Assembly (NCBI RefSeq): GCF_030014915.1
Contig: NZ_JAGIXS010000001.1
Location: 1,612,001 to 1,676,000, forward strand
Origin: Pelomonas sp. V22
GTDB taxonomy: Bacteria > Pseudomonadota > Gammaproteobacteria > Burkholderiales > Burkholderiaceae_C
Reading direction: 5' to 3'
DNA length: 64,000 bases
Below the pieces are notes generated by a model. The model ran no database searches, was not told where the DNA came from, and saw only the letters and a list, made by a program, of their open reading frames with translations. A program made the position numbers and the translations under genes. Numbering within the stretch: position 1 is the first letter of the stretch; the number at the start of each line of letters is the position of its first letter. Shown one piece after another: positions 19,854 to 28,341 of the stretch.

Positions 19854-22259
19854 TCAGAAGTTGTAGCCCGCGTTGACGCCGACGGTGCGCGGTGGCAGGT
19901 ACTGCGCGGTCCACACCGGGTTGGCGTAGGAACCGGCGCTGCCCGCGCTGGTCTTGACCTTGGCATCCGTGGCGTTGCGGATGAAGGCGTCCACGTACCA
20001 GTTCTTCTTGGCGGCGTAGCGCAGGCCGAGGTCGGCCGTGGAGTACGACTTCTGCCGGTCGCCATCGCCGAGGTTGAAGACCGACAGCCAGTTGGCCGTC
20101 TGGTAGTGGTAGCTGATGCGCGGCGTCAGCGTGTTGCCACCGCCAAGGTGGATGGTGTGCTCGTAGCGCAGCTGCAGCGAGAACTTGGGCGCATGGGGCA
20201 ACTCATGGCCGGTCACCTTCAGGCAGTTGCCGCCCAGGGCCGCGTCGAAGCAGGCCGGCAGCGCATAGTCGTTCGAGGCTGCCACCAGCTCGCCGAGCTT
20301 GGTCTTGGTGTAGGAGCCGGTCAGCTGCAGGCGGTCGTCGTCACTCAGCATGGCGGCCAGCTCCAGCTCCAGGCCCGAGACCTTGGCGCCCTCGGCATTG
20401 CTGTAGGCGAACTGGCGGTTGCCGTTGACGATCACCGGCGCACTGAACTGGAAGTCCTTGAAGTTCATGTGATACGCGGTTGCATTGAAGGTCATGCTGC
20501 CGTCCAGCAGCGTGGTCTTCAGGCCGGCCTCGTAATTGGTCAGCGTCTCCGGGCCGTAATGCAGGCCGCCGTCGCCCGAGCCGCCCGACTTGTAGCCGGT
20601 CGAGACGCTGGCATAGGCCATGGCAGTCTTGCTCAGGTCGAAGCTGGCGCGCGCGAGATAAGTGGTCTTGCTGCCGGTGTAATGCGCGTCGTTGATATTG
20701 CCGGCGCTGTAGCCATTGGCCGGGTTGGTCGGGTCGATGCTGGGGTTCAGCGGGATCTGCGGCACGGCCGCGTTGTAGGCCCAGAACCAACCACGGCCAC
20801 CGACGTTCTTGCGGTCGTCCTTGGTGTAGCGCAGGCCGCCGGTCAGGTGCACGCTGTCGCTCAGGTTGAAGGTGGCCTGTCCGAAGGCGGCCTTGGAATC
20901 CACCGTCTCCTTGGGCTGGATGAAGCTGCCCTGCCAGCCCACCGTGCCCTGCTGGGTGCCGTTCATGATGGGGATGTCGAAGCGGATGCCGTTGTCTTCC
21001 GCCGCGTAGTAGAGGCCGAGGATCCAGTCCAGGTCCTGCTTGGCCGCCGACTGCAGCGTCACTTCATGGCTGAAGTTGTTGTACTTGGACCAGACCGTGT
21101 TGTCTTCCTGGTGGTTGGCACCGGTGGCGAAGCTGGTGGGCACGCCCACGCCCAGGTCCTGGTCATAGGTGCCCGAGCCCTTGAAGCGGCCGAGACCCGC
21201 CACATAGGCCAGGGTCAGGCCATCGAGGTCGACCTCGAAGCGGCTGCGCACGGCCGTGGAATCGCGCTTCAGCGAAGGCGCGGTGTCGATCAGGGCCGAC
21301 CAGAATTTCTCGCCGGCGCGCGGCGTCTGCATCACGCTCATCGAGGGCGTGCCGCGGTCACGGAACTGCTCGAAGGAGAGGTCCCAGCGCATGTCGCTGG
21401 ACGGCTTCCACAGGAGGCTCAGGCGCGCGGCGCTCTGGTCCTGCGCGTTGTACTTGGGGCCGCCCTGCACGAACAGGTTGGAGTTCAAGGGCTGGAAGCC
21501 GACCAGGCTGCCGGCATTGCTGGCCGCATAGGCCGCCTTCTGGCTGGCCAGGCTGGGATTGGGCGCAGTCTGGTAGTCCACATAGCCATCGTGCTGCTCG
21601 TGGATGGCGGCAAAGCGCAGGGCCAGGGTGTCGCTGACCGGCACATTGAAGGCGCCGCGCATGCCCACGCGGGCAAAGCTCCCGATGCCGCCTTCGAAGT
21701 AGCCAGACTGGCCTTTCAGCTGCGGCTTGGCCGTCTTCAGATTGATGGCGCCGACGGTCGAGTTGCGGCCCCACAGCGTGCCTTGCGGGCCGCGCAGCAC
21801 TTCCATGCCGTCCAGGTCGAACAGCAGGGTCGAGGCGCCTTCCGGGCGGGGCGAGAAGATGCCGTCGATGAAGAGCGCCACCTCAGGGTCGGCGTACTCG
21901 GTCTTGGCGCTGTCGTTGCCGATGCCGCGCAGCGTGATGCTCACGATGCCATGGTCACCCTGCCCCGTGCCCTGCAGGCTGGGCACCAGGTTGAAGGTGT
22001 CGAGCAGGGTCTGCACATGGGCATCGTCCAGGTCGGCAGCGCCGATGGCCGTCACGGCCACCGGCGTCTTCTGCAGCGAGGTCACCTTCTTGGTAGCCGT
22101 CACCGTGACCGTGGGCAGCTTGGTGCCCGTGGCAGGTGCGTCGCTGGCGGCGGGCGCTGTCTGCGCATAGGCCGAGGAGGCGCTGGCGACCAGGGCGCAC
22201 ACCGCCAGCTGGACAGGGGATACCAGGCAGCGCCTGGCCTTTGAGGCACGGATAGTCAT
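19854..22259 (-). CDS. TonB-dependent outer-membrane receptor of the beta-glucoside operon
   Basis: An 801-residue receptor with an N-terminal signal peptide (cut near AYA/QT). The plug domain starts at residue ~50 (TVTVTATKKVTSLQKTPVAV), contains VLRGPQGTLWGRNSTVGAIN, and is followed by a 22-strand barrel ending in the aromatic VGVNAGYNF. The type is that of the iron-complex/outer-membrane receptors that import sugars in Caulobacter and Xanthomonas. Heading the operon with ABC importer, beta-glucosidase and glucokinase, it most likely brings a beta-glucoside across the outer membrane. Its promoter overlaps a LacI-type operator. Confidence 0.92.
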   Translation of the reverse strand: MTIRASKARRCLVSPVQLAVCALVASASSAYAQTAPAASDAPATGTKLPTVTVTATKKVTSLQKTPVAVTAIGAADLDDAHVQTLLDTFNLVPSLQGTGQGDHGIVSITLRGIGNDSAKTEYADPEVALFIDGIFSPRPEGASTLLFDLDGMEVLRGPQGTLWGRNSTVGAINLKTAKPQLKGQSGYFEGGIGSFARVGMRGAFNVPVSDTLALRFAAIHEQHDGYVDYQTAPNPSLASQKAAYAASNAGSLVGFQPLNSNLFVQGGPKYNAQDQSAARLSLLWKPSSDMRWDLSFEQFRDRGTPSMSVMQTPRAGEKFWSALIDTAPSLKRDSTAVRSRFEVDLDGLTLAYVAGLGRFKGSGTYDQDLGVGVPTSFATGANHQEDNTVWSKYNNFSHEVTLQSAAKQDLDWILGLYYAAEDNGIRFDIPIMNGTQQGTVGWQGSFIQPKETVDSKAAFGQATFNLSDSVHLTGGLRYTKDDRKNVGGRGWFWAYNAAVPQIPLNPSIDPTNPANGYSAGNINDAHYTGSKTTYLARASFDLSKTAMAYASVSTGYKSGGSGDGGLHYGPETLTNYEAGLKTTLLDGSMTFNATAYHMNFKDFQFSAPVIVNGNRQFAYSNAEGAKVSGLELELAAMLSDDDRLQLTGSYTKTKLGELVAASNDYALPACFDAALGGNCLKVTGHELPHAPKFSLQLRYEHTIHLGGGNTLTPRISYHYQTANWLSVFNLGDGDRQKSYSTADLGLRYAAKKNWYVDAFIRNATDAKVKTSAGSAGSYANPVWTAQYLPPRTVGVNAGYNF

Positions 22260-22362
22260 GTTGTCTCCTATGGGTGCGGTGGCGCTGTGACCCCGCGGTA
22301 CGACCTGTCTCGGTCTTTGCGCTGCCCTTGCATTGGACAGCGGTTGGCATGATCCGGAGCGG

Positions 22363-22392
22363 ATACTAGGCGTCCGATGACAACGTTGTCAA
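22363..22392 (-). promoter_or_regulatory. Sigma-70 type promoter of the TonB/beta-glucoside operon
   Basis: Read on the minus strand: a consensus -35 TTGACA (22392-22387), an 18-base spacer and a -10 TAGTAT (22368-22363, four of six matches). The start codon is about 100 bases downstream. The -35 and the spacer are covered by the palindrome 22378-22391, a layout expected for a repressor that blocks RNA polymerase. Confidence 0.55.
22378..22391. promoter_or_regulatory. LacI-type operator O1 (perfect palindrome)
   Basis: TGACAACGTTGTCA is a perfect 14-base palindrome with the central CG typical of LacI-family operators. It overlaps the -35 box of the receptor operon and lies 130 bases before the halogenase start. 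The likely ligand is the LacI regulator at 24078..25142, encoded just beyond the halogenase. Confidence 0.7.
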
Positions 22393-22400
22393 ACAGAAAA

Positions 22401-22414
22401 TGACAACGCTGTCG
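22401..22414. promoter_or_regulatory. LacI-type operator O2 (imperfect copy)
   Basis: TGACAACGCTGTCG repeats O1 with two changes, 23 bases further on (about two helical turns). Paired sites on one face of the helix suggest cooperative binding and control of both the receptor operon and the halogenase. Confidence 0.55.
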
Positions 22415-22520
22415 TTTTCCCTAGGTCGGCCTCGCAACAGGCCTGGGCAGCCGTACATTCGCAGCCTGATCGGCGCAGAAAAGAACGCGCGCGCAGCCCG
22501 CGCCAGACGGAGACAAAGCC

Positions 22521-24065
22521 ATGCACAAGCCCATCAAGCGCATCCTCATCGTCGGCGGCGGCACGGCCGGCTGGCTGACGGCGGCCTTCCTGGCCAAGAC
22601 CCTGGGCACGAACGCGCCGGGTGGCGTGAGCATCACCCTGGTGGAGTCCAGCGAGATCGGCATCATCGGCGTCGGCGAAGGCACCTTCCCCTCCATCAAG
22701 GGCACGCTGGCGGCCATCGGGATTCCCGAGGCACTCTTCATCCGCGAGTGCAATGCCACCTTCAAGCAGGGCATCCAGTTCAAGGACTGGGTGCGCGCGC
22801 CGGGCACGCCGGGCCATGACCACTACTTCCATCCGTTCAGCACGCCCAGCCAGCGGCCGGGCGGCCCCGAGCTGCTGCCCTACTGGCTGCTGGGCGCCGC
22901 CGGCGAGGGCCGCGCCTTCGCGGAGGCCGCCACCTTGCAGAAGCGCGTGGCCGATGCCTCACGCGGCCCCAAACGCGCCAGTGACGCGGACTTCGTCGGC
23001 CCTCTGAACTACGCCTATCACTTCGACGCTGGCCGCTTCGCCGCCCTGCTCTGCACACACGCCAAGTCGCTGGGCGTGCAGCACACGCTGGCCACGGTCG
23101 AGCGCGTGGAGCTGGACGCCGAGGGCGCGATTGCTGGCGTGGTCACGCGCGAGGCCCGCACGCTGGACGCCGACCTCTACATCGACTGCACGGGCTTCCG
23201 CGCCGCGCTGATAGGCGGCGCGCTGGGCTCGCCCTTCCGCAACATCAACGACACCTTGTTCGTCGACCGCGCCGTGGCCGTGCAGGTGCCCTACGAGCGG
23301 CCCGACACGCCGATCCCCTCGTACACGATCTCGACGGCGCATGAAGCCGGCTGGAGCTGGGACATCGGCCTGCAGCAGCGGCGCGGCGTCGGCTATGTCT
23401 ATTCGAGCCGGCACACCGACGACGGCCGCGCCGAGGAACTGCTGCGCCAGCACATAGGGCCGGCGGTCGAGGGACTGAGCCCGCGGCTCCTGAAGCTCAA
23501 CGTCGGCTACCGAGAAGTGCAGTGGGTCAAGAACTGCGTGGCCGTGGGCTTGTCGGGCGGCTTCCTGGAACCGCTGGAATCCTCGGGCATAGGCCTGATC
23601 GAGACGGCCGCCTACCTGATCGGCTTCCTGTTCCCGGCCGATGGCGACACGGCACCGGCGGCCAAGTACTTCAACGAATTCATGAAGGCCCGCTACGAGC
23701 GCATCGTCGACTTCGTCAAGCTGCACTACTGCTTGACCCAGCGCCGTGATACCGCCTTCTGGCGCGACAACTGCGACCCCGCTTCCATCCCGGACAGCCT
23801 CAAGGACAAGCTGGCGATGTGGCGCTGCCGCCCGCCGCACCGGCTGGACTTCATCACCGACCTGGAGATGTACCCGCCCTCCAGCTGGCAGTACGTGCTG
23901 CATGGCATGGAGTACGGCTGCAACATCACGGCGAGCCGCGCCGCCTACCCGCGCATGGCCGATGCGCAGCGCGAGTTCACGGTGATTGCCCGGCTGGCCG
24001 AGCATGCCCTGACCGATCTGCCGCCACACCGGCAGCTGGTGGAGCAGCTCTGCGCGCGCGCCTGA
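22521..24065 (+). CDS. Flavin-dependent tryptophan-halogenase family protein
   Basis: A 514-residue FAD enzyme. The nucleotide-binding loop is IVGGGTAGW (residues 10-18). The lysine thought to form or guide hypohalous acid in PrnA/RebH is K82 (NATFKQG), and the active-site glutamate is E353 in EPLESSG. The halogenase hallmark WxWxIP reads WSWDIG (278-283), so the proline is replaced by glycine. The gene diverges from the TonB-led beta-glucoside operon across a 261-base region holding two LacI operators. The family halogenates indoles or phenols using reduced FAD from a partner reductase, and none is encoded here. The substrate is unknown; a link to sugar aglycones is inference. Confidence 0.88.
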   Translation: MHKPIKRILIVGGGTAGWLTAAFLAKTLGTNAPGGVSITLVESSEIGIIGVGEGTFPSIKGTLAAIGIPEALFIRECNATFKQGIQFKDWVRAPGTPGHDHYFHPFSTPSQRPGGPELLPYWLLGAAGEGRAFAEAATLQKRVADASRGPKRASDADFVGPLNYAYHFDAGRFAALLCTHAKSLGVQHTLATVERVELDAEGAIAGVVTREARTLDADLYIDCTGFRAALIGGALGSPFRNINDTLFVDRAVAVQVPYERPDTPIPSYTISTAHEAGWSWDIGLQQRRGVGYVYSSRHTDDGRAEELLRQHIGPAVEGLSPRLLKLNVGYREVQWVKNCVAVGLSGGFLEPLESSGIGLIETAAYLIGFLFPADGDTAPAAKYFNEFMKARYERIVDFVKLHYCLTQRRDTAFWRDNCDPASIPDSLKDKLAMWRCRPPHRLDFITDLEMYPPSSWQYVLHGMEYGCNITASRAAYPRMADAQREFTVIARLAEHALTDLPPHRQLVEQLCARA

Positions 24066-24077
24066 AGCCCGGCCGGC

Positions 24078-25142
24078 TCAGACCTTGCGCTTGCTGGCCG
24101 GCTTGCCCGCCAGCGCGCTGGTGGAATTGCGCACCAGCAGCTCATGCGGCAGCACCCGCTGCGTCGGGCCTTCGGCCTCGCCGCGCTGAGCCGCGATCAG
24201 CATCTCCACGGCCTCGCGCGCCATCTGCGCCACCGGCTGTCGCACCGTGGTGAGCGGCGGCCAGACCAGGCTGGCAGCGGCCGAATCGTCGAAGCCGGCG
24301 ATCGATAGATCTGCGGGAACCGAGAGGCCCAGGCGCTGCGCTGCGGCGAGCACACCCAGCGCCATGTCGTCATTGCTGGCGAACACCGCCGTGGGCCGCA
24401 CGCGGCGGCTCAAGAGCTGGTGCGCGCCTTCGACACCGGTCTGGTAGGTGAAGTCGCCCTGGTGCACCAGCTCCGGATCCACGGCCAGCTTGTGGGCCTT
24501 CATCGCATTGACGAAGCCCTGGTAGCGCAGGCTGGACGCCGCCTGATCGGTCGCGCCCTTGATGAAGGCGATGCGTTCATGGCCGAGGCTGATCAGGAGG
24601 TTGGTCACCTCCTCGGCCGCGTGCACGTCGTCCATGCGCACCAGCGGCAGGGCGGGATGGCCCTTGGGCTGGCGGCCCGGCGACATCAGCACGCAGGGCG
24701 TGCCGCTTTCGCGCAGCGCCTTCAGCACCTTGGGGTTGTCGCACAGCGGTGGCGTGAGGATCATGCCGTCCGGCCGCAGGGCCGAGACCATGCGCTCGAC
24801 CTGCACGTCGATGTCGGGCGCGTCGTTGTGCAGCGATTCCACCACCAGGTGGTAGCCCGCCTCACGGCAGCGCACGGTGGCGCCCTGCTGCACGCCGGCC
24901 ACGAAGGCGGCACTGGGGTCGTAGTACAGCAGGCCAATCAGGAAGGACCGCGCGCCGGCCAGGCTGCGCGCCGAAAGCTTGGGCCGGTACTTCAGCTCGG
25001 CGACGACGGCCAGCACCTTCTCGCGCGTGGCCTCCTGCACGCCGGGCTCATGGTTGAGCACACGCGACACGGTCTTGATCGACACGCCGGCCTGTTCGGC
25101 GACGTCGACGATGGTGGGGGCGGACCCGGGCTTTTGGCTCAA
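24078..25142 (-). CDS. LacI-family transcriptional regulator (beta-glucoside/halogenase locus)
   Basis: A 354-residue repressor. The N-terminal helix-turn-helix reads TIVDVAEQAGVSIKTVSRVLN, followed by a hinge helix near SARSLAG that inserts in the minor groove, and a periplasmic-binding-protein-like effector domain with FASNDDMALG and SIAGFDDS. No ATG lies near the domain start. The TTG at 25142 (product MSQKPGSAP...) gives the usual length, and a GTG at 25226 is an alternative. It ends 12 bases from the convergent halogenase stop. It is the probable reader of the TGACAACGTTGTCA palindromes, with a beta-glucoside as likely inducer. Confidence 0.9.
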   Translation of the reverse strand: MSQKPGSAPTIVDVAEQAGVSIKTVSRVLNHEPGVQEATREKVLAVVAELKYRPKLSARSLAGARSFLIGLLYYDPSAAFVAGVQQGATVRCREAGYHLVVESLHNDAPDIDVQVERMVSALRPDGMILTPPLCDNPKVLKALRESGTPCVLMSPGRQPKGHPALPLVRMDDVHAAEEVTNLLISLGHERIAFIKGATDQAASSLRYQGFVNAMKAHKLAVDPELVHQGDFTYQTGVEGAHQLLSRRVRPTAVFASNDDMALGVLAAAQRLGLSVPADLSIAGFDDSAAASLVWPPLTTVRQPVAQMAREAVEMLIAAQRGEAEGPTQRVLPHELLVRNSTSALAGKPASKRKV

Positions 25143-25265
25143 GGGATTCAGCGGCTGGCGTTGGATGGCTGGACTGTGCCACAGGCAGGGCCTCGCGGCC
25201 GCAGCGGCTGCACTTTGGCCTGACACTAGGGCCTCGGCCCTCCACGCCAAGCACGCCCACCAGCC

Positions 25266-25787
25266 ATGACCCAACGCCCCAGCTTCATCGTCTCGGCCGC
25301 CGACCTGCCCGAGCGCGCCCATGTCTACCCGCAAAGCACCGAGGCGCTCGGCCCGGTGCGCGGCATCGGCCGCGCGGCCGGCCTGCAGCGCATAGGCATC
25401 AACCTGCAGCGCCTGTTGCCGGGCACGCGCTCCTCCTGGCCCCATGCCGAGTCGGACGAGGAGGAGTTCGTCTACGTGATCGAAGGCGAGGTGCAGGCCT
25501 GGATCGACGGCGAGCTGCATGCGATGCGGGCCGGCGACTTGGCCGCCTTTCCGGCCGGCACCGGCATCAGCCACTGCTTCATCAACAACACCGAGCGCGA
25601 GGCCTTGCTGCTGGTCGGCGGCGAGCCGGCCAAGTCCAGCAACCGCATCTACTACCCGCTCAACCCCACGCGCCGCGTGGACCTGAAACCCAGCGACTGG
25701 TGGGACGATGTGCCGCAGCATCCGCAGGGTGGCCACGATGGCCTGCCGGATGCACTGCGCGAGGCTCAAGCGAAGGAGAACCCATGA
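25266..25787 (+). CDS. Cupin-domain protein
   Basis: A 173-residue single-domain cupin. The two conserved cupin motifs are visible: the first around PHAESDEEEFVYVIEGEVQ (residues ~58-76) and the second around GDLAAFPAGTGISHCFIN (~95-112). H59, E64 and H108 are plausible metal ligands. It resembles the cupins annotated as possible sugar- or acid-modifying enzymes, but the reaction is unknown. It diverges from the LacI gene (123-base gap) and overlaps the next gene by four bases, so the pair forms an operon. Confidence 0.85.
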   Translation: MTQRPSFIVSAADLPERAHVYPQSTEALGPVRGIGRAAGLQRIGINLQRLLPGTRSSWPHAESDEEEFVYVIEGEVQAWIDGELHAMRAGDLAAFPAGTGISHCFINNTEREALLLVGGEPAKSSNRIYYPLNPTRRVDLKPSDWWDDVPQHPQGGHDGLPDALREAQAKENP

Positions 25788-25990
25788 GCAATGACTCCCC
25801 CGCAGCACTGGTGGACGGCGCCGCCTGCCAGGTGGTGGGCGGCACGCATGTCGGCAAGTCCGGCCTGGTGCGCGACATCAAGACCAGCAAGACCGGCCGC
25901 GTCACCATCACCGTGGTGCAGGCGGATGGCGAGCGCTTCAAGACGCTGGCCAAGAACGTGGTCGTTCAGAAGGCGGCGGGCCGGCGCTGA
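25784..25990 (+). CDS. Small KOW-motif-like protein
   Basis: A 68-residue protein starting at an ATG that overlaps the cupin stop (ATGA). The stretch GTHVGKSGLVRDIKTSKTG is like the KOW motif of NusG/ribosomal proteins, a short beta-barrel that binds RNA or protein. No other domain is present. Its job is unknown; translational coupling with the cupin suggests joint expression. The reading frame is open upstream within the cupin gene but without family-like sequence. Confidence 0.7.
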   Translation: MSNDSPAALVDGAACQVVGGTHVGKSGLVRDIKTSKTGRVTITVVQADGERFKTLAKNVVVQKAAGRR

Positions 25991-26011
25991 AGCGCGCGCC
26001 CCGGGCGACCC

Positions 26012-26413
26012 ATGGAACCGCTGCTCAGGTTCGCCCACTCGCACGAGCACGACCCGGCCATCGATGCCTGGTTCGAACGAAGGCCGGCCGAGCTGGCTGC
26101 GATGGCCAGCGACTGGTTCCAATTGATGCGCGAGGTAGGCCCGCTGGTCGGCGAGCTGATGCACGACGGCTGCCCCCACCTCTGCGTGCAGGATGCGCCG
26201 TTCGCCTACGTCAATGCCTTCACCGCTCATGTGAATATCGGCTTCTTCCATGGCAACGCACTGGCCGATCCGGCCGGCCTGCTACAGGGCGCGGGCAAGC
26301 AGATGCGTCACGTCAAGCTGAAGCCCGGCGAGCCCGTCGACCGCGCTGCATTGCAGGCGCTGGTGCAGGCTGCCTATCAGGACATCCTGATGCGCCTCGC
26401 CCTGGCCTCCTGA
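26012..26413 (+). CDS. DUF1801 (YdhG-like) domain protein
   Basis: A 133-residue cytosolic protein whose central CVQDAPFAYVNAFTAHVNIGFFHG and KQMRHVKLKPGEPVD match the DUF1801/YdhG fold, a small alpha/beta domain of unknown function related to frataxin-like folds. The start is the ATG at 26012. It stands 21 bases after the KOW gene, so it may belong to that short operon, and converges on the hydrolase gene. Confidence 0.75.
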   Translation: MEPLLRFAHSHEHDPAIDAWFERRPAELAAMASDWFQLMREVGPLVGELMHDGCPHLCVQDAPFAYVNAFTAHVNIGFFHGNALADPAGLLQGAGKQMRHVKLKPGEPVDRAALQALVQAAYQDILMRLALAS

Positions 26414-26416
26414 CGC

Positions 26417-27262
26417 TCAACCGCCGGCCAGAAAGCGCTCTACCAGTCCGTACTGCGCTGGCGTGTTCAGCGCTGGCGCATGGCCGCAATCAGCGATGGT
26501 GACGACCACGGCGCGCGGACCGCGGGTGCGCATGGCTTCGGCGGTCTCGACGGTCAGCAGGTCCGAGCTCTCACCGCGCAGGCAAAGCACCGGCAACTCC
26601 AGGCTGTCCCACTCGGGCCAGCGGCTGTAGTCATCGGGCCGCGTGATGAACTGGCGCACCATGGCCGGGTCGTAGTGCGGCGTCACGCGGCCGTCGGGCA
26701 GGCGGCGCATCGAGGTCTCGGTCAGGCGGCGCCATTGCGTATCACTCAGCCAGCCATAGGGCGCGTAGATCTGGCGGAAGTACTGCTCCAGCTCGCTGAG
26801 CGTGGCAAAGGCCGCCGGGTTGCCGGCATAGCTGCGGATGCGATCCACGGCGGCTGGCGCGAGCTCGGGGCCTATGTCGTTCAGGAGCAGTCGGCGAATG
26901 CGGCCGCGCAGGCTGGTGGCCGCCGCCAGCAGGCCGATGGCGCCGCCCATCGAGGTGCCAACCCAGAGGCAGCGCTCCACGCCCAGCTGGTTCACAAGAC
27001 TGGTGGCCTGGCGCACATAGAAGTCCAGGCAATACTCGTCGTCGGGCGCCGGGCTCCATTCGGAGAGGCCACGGCCCAGCGTGTCCGGGCAGATCACGCG
27101 GTAGCGGCTGGCCAGGTGCTCGGCCAGGTCGTCCATATCTCGGCCGGTGCGTGCCAGGCCATGCCAGGCGATGACGGTCTCGGGGTGCTCGGCACCCCAT
27201 TCCAGGCAATGCAGTTCCCGGCCCTCGCAGACCAGGTAGCGGGAGCGCGGCGGCACGCTCAT
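26417..27262 (-). CDS. Alpha/beta hydrolase, last gene of the Liv-type operon
   Basis: A 281-residue cytosolic hydrolase. The nucleophile elbow is GTSMGG, the oxyanion HG lies in IAWHGLARTG, and the catalytic acid and histidine are probably in GESSDLLT and DCGHAPAL. The start at ATG 27262 overlaps the livM stop by four bases, so it is translationally coupled to the transporter. Such hydrolases cut esters, amides, lactones or carbon-carbon bonds of ring-cleavage products. Its place suggests that the imported compound is first hydrolysed, but the substrate is unknown. Confidence 0.88.
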   Translation of the reverse strand: MSVPPRSRYLVCEGRELHCLEWGAEHPETVIAWHGLARTGRDMDDLAEHLASRYRVICPDTLGRGLSEWSPAPDDEYCLDFYVRQATSLVNQLGVERCLWVGTSMGGAIGLLAAATSLRGRIRRLLLNDIGPELAPAAVDRIRSYAGNPAAFATLSELEQYFRQIYAPYGWLSDTQWRRLTETSMRRLPDGRVTPHYDPAMVRQFITRPDDYSRWPEWDSLELPVLCLRGESSDLLTVETAEAMRTRGPRAVVVTIADCGHAPALNTPAQYGLVERFLAGG

Positions 27263-28341
27263 TCCCGAGCCTTCTTTGCGGCCGACCCAAGACGCAGCCG
27301 GCCCACGACGCCGAACGGGAAGTGATAGACCGCCAGCACGAAGAGCAGGCCCATCCACAGCAGCCAGCGGTCCGGCGCGATCAGCTGCGACAGTACCGGA
27401 ATGCCCTCCACCGCACCGGCGCCGAGCTTCATCAGGTCCTGCAGATAGTTCTGCGCCAGCACGAAGAGCACGCTGCCGATGACGGCGCCGTAGATCGTTC
27501 CCATACCGCCGATCACGACGATCAAGAGGATGTCCAGCATGATCTCCAGCGACAGCGAGGTGTCCGGCCCGTTGTAGCGCAGCCAGAGCGCTAGCAAGGC
27601 GCCGGCGCATGTGGCGAACATTGCCGCGATCACGTTGGACAGCGTGCGGTAGACCACGGTGCGGTAACCGATGGCCTCGGCCCGGAAGTCGTTCTCGCGG
27701 ATCGCCTGCAGCACGCGGCCGAAGGGCGAGTTGACGATGCGCAGCAACAAGAGAACCAGAACGACCGTGGCCACGAGCAGCAGGTAGTAGGCGGCGAACT
27801 TGCCGTCAATCATGGCGCCGAGAAACGGCTCTTCCAGGTACTCGGTCGAAGGCCGCAGGGCCTCGGGCACCTTGAACGAGAGGCCATCCTCGCCGCCGGT
27901 GAATTCCGACAGCTGCGAAGCCAGCGTCAGGAAGGCGGCGGCCACGGCCATGGTGATCATCGCGAAGAAGATCGCCTTGACCCGCAGGCTGAACAGGCCG
28001 ATCAGCAGCGACAGCACGAGCGAGACCGCGAGCGCCGCGCCGACACCGGCAAGCACCGTGCCCCAGCCAGGATCCTCGGCGCGGCTGCAGGCGATGGCCA
28101 CGCCATAGGCACCAATGCCGAAGAACATCGTGTGGGCGAAGCTGACGATGCCGGTGTAGCCCAAGAGCAGGTCGTAGCTCGCCACCAGCACGATGAAGAT
28201 CAGGATCTTGGCCGCGACGTTCAGCGCCTTGGTGCCCGGGAAGATGAAGGGCGTCAGCGCCAGGCCCAGCACGCAAAGGATCAGCAGCGCGGCGAGCCAC
28301 TTGCTGCGCGGCAGATCGTGGGAGAGCAGGCTGCGGATCAT
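27259..28341 (-). CDS. livM: Branched-chain amino acid-type ABC transporter permease LivM
   Basis: A 360-residue inner-membrane permease with about nine to ten membrane segments. It starts at ATG 28341 (product MIRSLLSHDLPRSKWLAA). Family markers are YDLLLGYTGIVSFAHTMFFGIGAY near the N-terminus and RENDFRAEAIGY, the ATPase-contact region. It overlaps livH upstream and the hydrolase gene downstream by four bases each. It works with LivH to translocate a hydrophobic amino acid or related small acid/amide delivered by the binding protein. Confidence 0.92.
   Translation of the reverse strand: MIRSLLSHDLPRSKWLAALLILCVLGLALTPFIFPGTKALNVAAKILIFIVLVASYDLLLGYTGIVSFAHTMFFGIGAYGVAIACSRAEDPGWGTVLAGVGAALAVSLVLSLLIGLFSLRVKAIFFAMITMAVAAAFLTLASQLSEFTGGEDGLSFKVPEALRPSTEYLEEPFLGAMIDGKFAAYYLLLVATVVLVLLLLRIVNSPFGRVLQAIRENDFRAEAIGYRTVVYRTLSNVIAAMFATCAGALLALWLRYNGPDTSLSLEIMLDILLIVVIGGMGTIYGAVIGSVLFVLAQNYLQDLMKLGAGAVEGIPVLSQLIAPDRWLLWMGLLFVLAVYHFPFGVVGRLRLGSAAKKARE

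Noticed and set aside
22386-22414. A forward promoter for the halogenase starting from TTGTCA at 22386
   Set aside because: No acceptable -10 is found 16-19 bases downstream, so the halogenase promoter cannot be placed.
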